A stretch of DNA of 64,000 bases from Litorivivens sp041625575 (GTDB lineage: Bacteria; Pseudomonadota; Gammaproteobacteria; Pseudomonadales; Spongiibacteraceae). Shown here in pieces: positions 60,755 to 64,000 of the stretch (positions are counted from its first letter, which is position 1; the number at the start of each line of letters is the position of its first letter). The notes beneath the pieces were generated by a model. It had not been told where the DNA came from. It ran no database searches and saw only the letters and a program-made list of their open reading frames with translations. The position numbers were made by a program, and so were the translations under genes. Location of the stretch: the NCBI GenBank assembly GCA_041625575.1, contig JBFJTG010000006.1:1-64000 (forward strand), given 5' to 3'.

Positions 60755-61470
60755 CTCCCGAGCGCAAAGAACGGCTTGATCGGGTGTTAAGCTGCCGTCA
60801 GCCGGATTTTACCGTCGTGACAGATTACGTGCACAAGGGTCGTAATCTGTCCGCCATTGTGCGAACCGCCGATGCGGTAGGTGCGCTTGATATGCACTGT
60901 GTGATCGGCGACAAGGAATATAAGGCTTTTCGAGGAACGGCTAAAGGTAGCCACGCTTGGGTTAGGGTTCATCGTCACCCGGATTTGGCTGCCGCTTTGA
61001 GCCCCTTGAAAAACGCCGGATATCAAATTGTTGCCGCTAATTTGTCCGCGCATTCTGTCGATTTTCGCGAGCTTGATTATTGCAAGCCTACGGCCCTGTT
61101 ATTGGGCGCCGAAAAGGATGGTCTCAGCGCGGCCGGGTGTGAGAGCGCCGATATTGAAGTGACTATTCCCATGGTCGGTATGGTGCAGTCTTACAATGTG
61201 TCGGTGGCGGCCGGCATTATTCTTAGTGAAGTTCAGCGCCAGCGGCAACTGGCAGGGCTCTATGACAAGATGCGAATTGATAAGCCGAGCTATGATCGCC
61301 TGTTTTTTGAGTGGGCTTATCCAAAGCTGGCTGATTTTTGCGGGCGTTACGACCTGACTTACCCGCTACTGAACTCGGAGGGTGAGTTGCAAAACCCTTC
61401 GGCGTGGTATGCCGCGGTGCGCGAGCAGCTAGGCGAGCAACATACGGATTTAAGTGAGATGCGCGAATGA
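60751..61470 (+). CDS. trmH: tRNA (guanosine(18)-2'-O)-methyltransferase TrmH
   Basis: 239 residues (E. coli 229). SPOUT fold with N-terminal RKERLDRVLSCRQPDFTVVTDYVHKGRNLSAIVRTADAVG (Asn and Arg of motif 1), LLLGAEKDGLS, and the knot motif IPMVGMVQSYNVSVAAGIIL (motifs 2 and 3). It has the C-terminal extension found in TrmH (DKPSYDRLFFEWAYPKLADFC). It methylates G18 in the tRNA D loop. I use ATG 60751, which overlaps the GNAT stop; the frame is open 11 codons earlier. It overlaps the next gene (ATGA). Confidence 0.93.
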   Translation: MTPERKERLDRVLSCRQPDFTVVTDYVHKGRNLSAIVRTADAVGALDMHCVIGDKEYKAFRGTAKGSHAWVRVHRHPDLAAALSPLKNAGYQIVAANLSAHSVDFRELDYCKPTALLLGAEKDGLSAAGCESADIEVTIPMVGMVQSYNVSVAAGIILSEVQRQRQLAGLYDKMRIDKPSYDRLFFEWAYPKLADFCGRYDLTYPLLNSEGELQNPSAWYAAVREQLGEQHTDLSEMRE

Positions 61471-61967
61471 ATGCTCGCAAGTTGGCAGTATGGTTACTTT
61501 TGCCCTATCTATTTTGGCTAACGTTTTTCTATAGTTACCATTTTATTGATGGGGTTAATCTGGTCATCCATGAAAGCGGCCATCTGGTTTTCAGCTTTGG
61601 AGGTGAAACCCTGCATTTTTTGGGCGGTACGCTTCTCCAGCTAGCCTTTCCGCTTGCATTTGTGTTGCATTTTCGCCGGCATAATCAGCCCTTCGAAAGT
61701 GCTGTGTGCACGCTTTGGTTCGCAGAAAGTTTAATGTATACCGCGGAATACCTCGGCGACGCCAAGGCCATGCAGTTGCCCTTGGTCGGAGGCGGGATTC
61801 ACGATTGGAACTGGCTTTTGAGCCGTTGGGGTTTGCTGGACAACTGCGTTGGTCTTGCACAGAGCCTGCATGTGATCGCTGTTGTCGTGTTGGTGCTGGC
61901 TTGGTCTAAGGCCTATCAACTACAATATAAGACGTCGATTCCCAAAACGCGCCGGAAAGCCCTATGA
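61467..61967 (+). CDS. Membrane protein with HExxH motif (M50-like, unknown)
   Basis: 166 residues with about four hydrophobic segments. HESGH (residues 35-39) is an HExxH metal motif at the edge of a helix, followed by FSFGGETLHFLGGTLLQLAFPLAF and later GGGIHDWNWLLSRWGLLDNC, which could give a further metal ligand. This resembles small M50-type intramembrane metalloproteases, but I do not recognise a named family. The ATG overlaps the trmH stop by 4 nt, and its stop overlaps the next small membrane gene, so the three are coupled. The product may be a protease or another metal enzyme of the membrane. Confidence 0.75.
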   Translation: MNARKLAVWLLLPYLFWLTFFYSYHFIDGVNLVIHESGHLVFSFGGETLHFLGGTLLQLAFPLAFVLHFRRHNQPFESAVCTLWFAESLMYTAEYLGDAKAMQLPLVGGGIHDWNWLLSRWGLLDNCVGLAQSLHVIAVVVLVLAWSKAYQLQYKTSIPKTRRKAL

Positions 61968-62155
61968 GCATTACTTGGTTTGTAATAGCGATGATTGTGT
62001 TGCTACACACAGCGTGGACGCTCGCGAATGCAATTACAAACAAAGGTGGGCTGGTTAAGGGCCCAGTAACTCCGCATAACTCGCTGCCTTATGTGTGGGG
62101 CGCTGTGGTAGGAATTGCTGCCGGACAAATGCTGTTTCTATTGTTATTCCATTAG
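61964..62155 (+). CDS. Small two-helix membrane protein, unknown
   Basis: 63 residues: helix one WFVIAMIVLLHTAWTLA, a short polar loop with KGGLVKGPVTPHNSLP, and helix two YVWGAVVGIAAGQMLFLLLF. I recognise no family. The ATG overlaps the HExxH protein stop by 4 nt, so it is very likely cotranslated and may be its partner. Downstream, 130 nt separate it from the DUF1214-type gene. Confidence 0.6.
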   Translation: MSITWFVIAMIVLLHTAWTLANAITNKGGLVKGPVTPHNSLPYVWGAVVGIAAGQMLFLLLFH

Positions 62156-62285
62156 CCGTTCAGTAAAGGCAGCTTCGTGGCGCTGGCTAGCACCGTATCC
62201 ACGTTTCACCTGTCTGGGTGATGCTTGTGTGGCGGGCATTTGCCAAACTTCCCCGATAGCTTGAAAGGCATCAGGAGAGTGGCAT

Positions 62286-63398
62286 ATGAACGATAAAGAG
62301 ACAGTACAATCGGTGGTCGACGGCACGGCTTGGGAAGCGTTTTGTGATTCGCTGAAAAAAAGCGGTCAACAGATTCTTCGGCCTGAAGCACCGGCAGATG
62401 CCTTTACCCGCGCGGAAGGTTGGCGTTATCTGACTCGCTTGACCCGCATTGCACTCGATATGTTTATGGAGTGCAGCGATCGGGATTTCCCCACCTTTTA
62501 TCGCCCCTCTCATGAAACCGCCAAAATAGGCGCTGACAACCCCGATAATTATTATCAGCGCGCCGAGATTAACGGCCAGTACGATTACCGCATCAGCGGT
62601 ACCCGTGGCACAGTGGCCTACCTGGGTTTGATCGCCATTGCCGGTGGCTATGAAGACGAAGATAGCAACATGCGCTCGGTTGGTTCTCTGGATACTCACG
62701 GTGGCCTGGAAGTTGACGCTGATGGGCGAATAGAAATCATTTTGAGCAGAGAGCCCAAGCCTGGCAACTGGCTGAAGATTACCGAAGATACTATTGCGGT
62801 ATTAGTTCGCCAGACTTTTCTCGACAGAAACGGCGAAACTATCGCCGACCTGAAAATTGAACGTATTGTGGAAGATGGCGTTGTGCCCGCGCCGCTCGAC
62901 CCACTGCAGTTGGCTCTGAATCTGCAAAAAACAGCGGGCTTTGTTCAGGGGACGGCCAAATTGTTTGCGGATTGGTCGCAGTCTTTTCTCGATAAGCCCA
63001 ATGAATTGCCGCCAGCCGATCAGGCCTATTGCCAGAAGATCGGCGGTGATCCCAATATTTTCTACTATCACAGTTACTACGACCTGGCTGAAGACGAGGC
63101 GCTGGTGGTCGATGTGCCCCGTATCCCTGAGTGCGACAACTGGAATTTGCAGGTCGATAACTACTGGATGGAGTCGCTTGATTACCGCTACCTGAAAATT
63201 CATGTGAATAAACACACTGCCAAATACAATGCGGACGGCAGCGTGCAGATTGTGATTAGCGAAACCAACCCCGGGCATCCAAACTGGCTTGGTACCGCAG
63301 GGCATAGACAGGGCACTTTGGCCTTTCGCTGGATTGGTGCCACTGACATTGTGCATCCTGCAACTCGTGTCGTGAAAATCAGCAGTCTCGCATCTTAA
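62286..63398 (+). CDS. DUF1214-type protein
   Basis: 370 residues without a signal peptide. The C-terminal part (GLEVDADGRIEIILS and DNWNLQVDNYWMESLDYR to NPGHPNWLGTAGHRQGTLAFRWIGA) fits the DUF1214/DUF1254 type beta-domain, and an N-terminal helical part (about 1-70) precedes it. Function is unknown. It sits 39 nt before the sulfotransferase gene on the same strand, an arrangement that suggests one operon. The start is supported by GGAG (AGGAGAGT) 8 nt before the ATG. Confidence 0.75.
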   Translation: MNDKETVQSVVDGTAWEAFCDSLKKSGQQILRPEAPADAFTRAEGWRYLTRLTRIALDMFMECSDRDFPTFYRPSHETAKIGADNPDNYYQRAEINGQYDYRISGTRGTVAYLGLIAIAGGYEDEDSNMRSVGSLDTHGGLEVDADGRIEIILSREPKPGNWLKITEDTIAVLVRQTFLDRNGETIADLKIERIVEDGVVPAPLDPLQLALNLQKTAGFVQGTAKLFADWSQSFLDKPNELPPADQAYCQKIGGDPNIFYYHSYYDLAEDEALVVDVPRIPECDNWNLQVDNYWMESLDYRYLKIHVNKHTAKYNADGSVQIVISETNPGHPNWLGTAGHRQGTLAFRWIGATDIVHPATRVVKISSLAS

Positions 63399-63437
63399 GC
63401 GCGCTAGCATTGTTGCCACTGAATTGGAGAAAACCCT

Positions 63438-64000
63438 GTGACTGAACATCAGATTCCGGACGTAGAAATCACTGTTGATGGCCTGCTGAGTGCCGCGCGC
63501 GAGGCGACAGGCCTCAGTGATTTTGGCGACGATTCCTTTCGCGAGCCCTTTGAAGTGCTCGTGAAGTCCCTTAACGAAGAGGCAGACTTGAACGCAGTCG
63601 GCCGTTTTATGCAGTACCAGCGCAGCCTCAATATCCTGTGCAACCGCTTGCGTACCGAAGCCTGGATTGCCCGTCACCCGGAAATACTGGACGAGGAGGT
63701 CAAAGCGCCGGTTGTTATCATCGGCTTGCAGCGAACCGGATCGACCATGTTTCATCGCATTCTTGCCAGTGATTCGCGATTCTACGCCCCTCTTTGGTAT
63801 GAGGTGCGTAATCCTGCACCGTATATGGATTGGGATTTTAAAGGCGCTGATCAGCGCGTGGTTGAGGCCAAGGCCGAAGTAGCGGCCATGCTGGAGGCCA
63901 ACCCCGAGCTTGCGGCCATTCACCCTATGGATCCCATGGCGGCTGATGAAGATATCATGCTGCTGGAGCACAGCTTTTACAGCACTGTGCCCGACGCTTT
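63438..64000 (+). CDS. Sulfotransferase-family protein (3' end outside window)
   Basis: 187 codons are visible from GTG 63438, with GGAG about 8 nt upstream, and the frame stays open at the window end. After a helical N-terminus the sequence shows APVVIIGLQRTGSTMFHRILASDSRFYAP, the P-loop-like 5'-phosphosulfate binding loop that contacts PAPS, then HPMDPMAADEDIMLLEHSF, typical of bacterial sulfotransferase-domain proteins of about 380-400 residues. The acceptor, such as a lipid or sterol-like molecule, is unknown. It follows the DUF1214-type gene and the two are probably cotranscribed. Confidence 0.85.
   Translation, partial: MTEHQIPDVEITVDGLLSAAREATGLSDFGDDSFREPFEVLVKSLNEEADLNAVGRFMQYQRSLNILCNRLRTEAWIARHPEILDEEVKAPVVIIGLQRTGSTMFHRILASDSRFYAPLWYEVRNPAPYMDWDFKGADQRVVEAKAEVAAMLEANPELAAIHPMDPMAADEDIMLLEHSFYSTVPDA

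Noticed and set aside
62802..63971. 389-codon minus-strand frame across the DUF1214-type and sulfotransferase genes
   Set aside because: The plus-strand genes have recognisable domains and ribosome sites; the minus frame has neither.
1..64000. CRISPR array, prophage, insertion sequence or known anti-phage system
   Set aside because: No regularly spaced repeats, transposase, integrase, phage structural or defence-type proteins were recognised on either strand.

Overview
The window is a stretch of chromosome from a gammaproteobacterium. From gene order and protein features the best guess is a marine relative of Pseudomonas (Cellvibrionales or Spongiibacteraceae type), but this is inference and no marker phylogeny was run. 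The central gene order, smpB / ratA-rnfH / bamE / fur / recN / hrcA-grpE-dnaK-dnaJ / dapB / carAB-greA / yhbY / rlmE-ftsH-folP-glmM-tpiA-secG-tRNA-Leu / rimP-nusA-infB-rbfA-truB-rpsO-pnp, closely matches the Pseudomonas order as I remember it. There are no prophage genes, insertion sequences, CRISPR arrays or recognisable defence islands.

Left part (1-12.5 kb): a TonB-dependent receptor cut by the window edge, the tmRNA gene ssrA (tag ANDDNYALAA), divergent ppx and ppk1 for polyphosphate turnover, a small methyltransferase, sixA and smpB. A sodium:solute symporter, ratA-rnfH, bamE and fur follow. recN is preceded by LexA-type SOS sites. smpB and ssrA supply both halves of trans-translation within 6 kb.

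Middle (12.6-32.8 kb): the heat-shock block hrcA, grpE, dnaK and dnaJ has two RpoH-type promoters with identical spacing. Then come dapB and two accessory genes (a metallo-beta-lactamase-fold lipoprotein and a GGDEF protein whose active-site motif is lost), followed by carAB-greA, yhbY on the opposite strand, and the rlmE-to-secG run ending in tRNA-Leu(GAG). Several of these genes start with TTG. Structured intergenic RNAs lie at dnaK/dnaJ, before carA and between carA and carB.

Ectoine cassette (33.1-38.3 kb): four genes sit between tRNA-Leu and rimP and together encode a complete predicted route from ectoine to aspartate. They are an M20 deacetylase, an EctB/DoeD-type transaminase, an M24 ectoine hydrolase (DoeA/EutD type) and an aldehyde dehydrogenase (DoeC type). 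No ectoine synthesis genes or dedicated regulator are visible. This looks like a metabolic islet in otherwise conserved synteny.

Translation operon (38.4-47.5 kb): a consensus sigma-70 promoter and a roughly 200-nt leader with two terminator-like hairpins precede rimP-nusA-infB-rbfA-truB. rpsO-pnp follows with an intercistronic hairpin.

Right part (47.5-64 kb) is accessory and points to lipid, ester and protein degradation. It holds two SDR dehydrogenases, a LuxR-type regulator, a lipoprotein alpha/beta-hydrolase, a long acetyl-CoA hydrolase/transferase-family protein, an S8 protease with a PKD domain, an NTF2-like protein, a lipase and its chaperone, and an acyl-CoA dehydrogenase. A tightly overlapping set follows (GNAT, trmH, an HExxH membrane protein, a 63-residue membrane protein), then a DUF1214-type protein and a sulfotransferase cut by the window end. 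I found no clear wholly new system. The most interesting leads are the ectoine islet with an M20 deacetylase, the rimP leader, the Asp-rich insertion in the lipase, and the trmH/HExxH membrane-protein operon.
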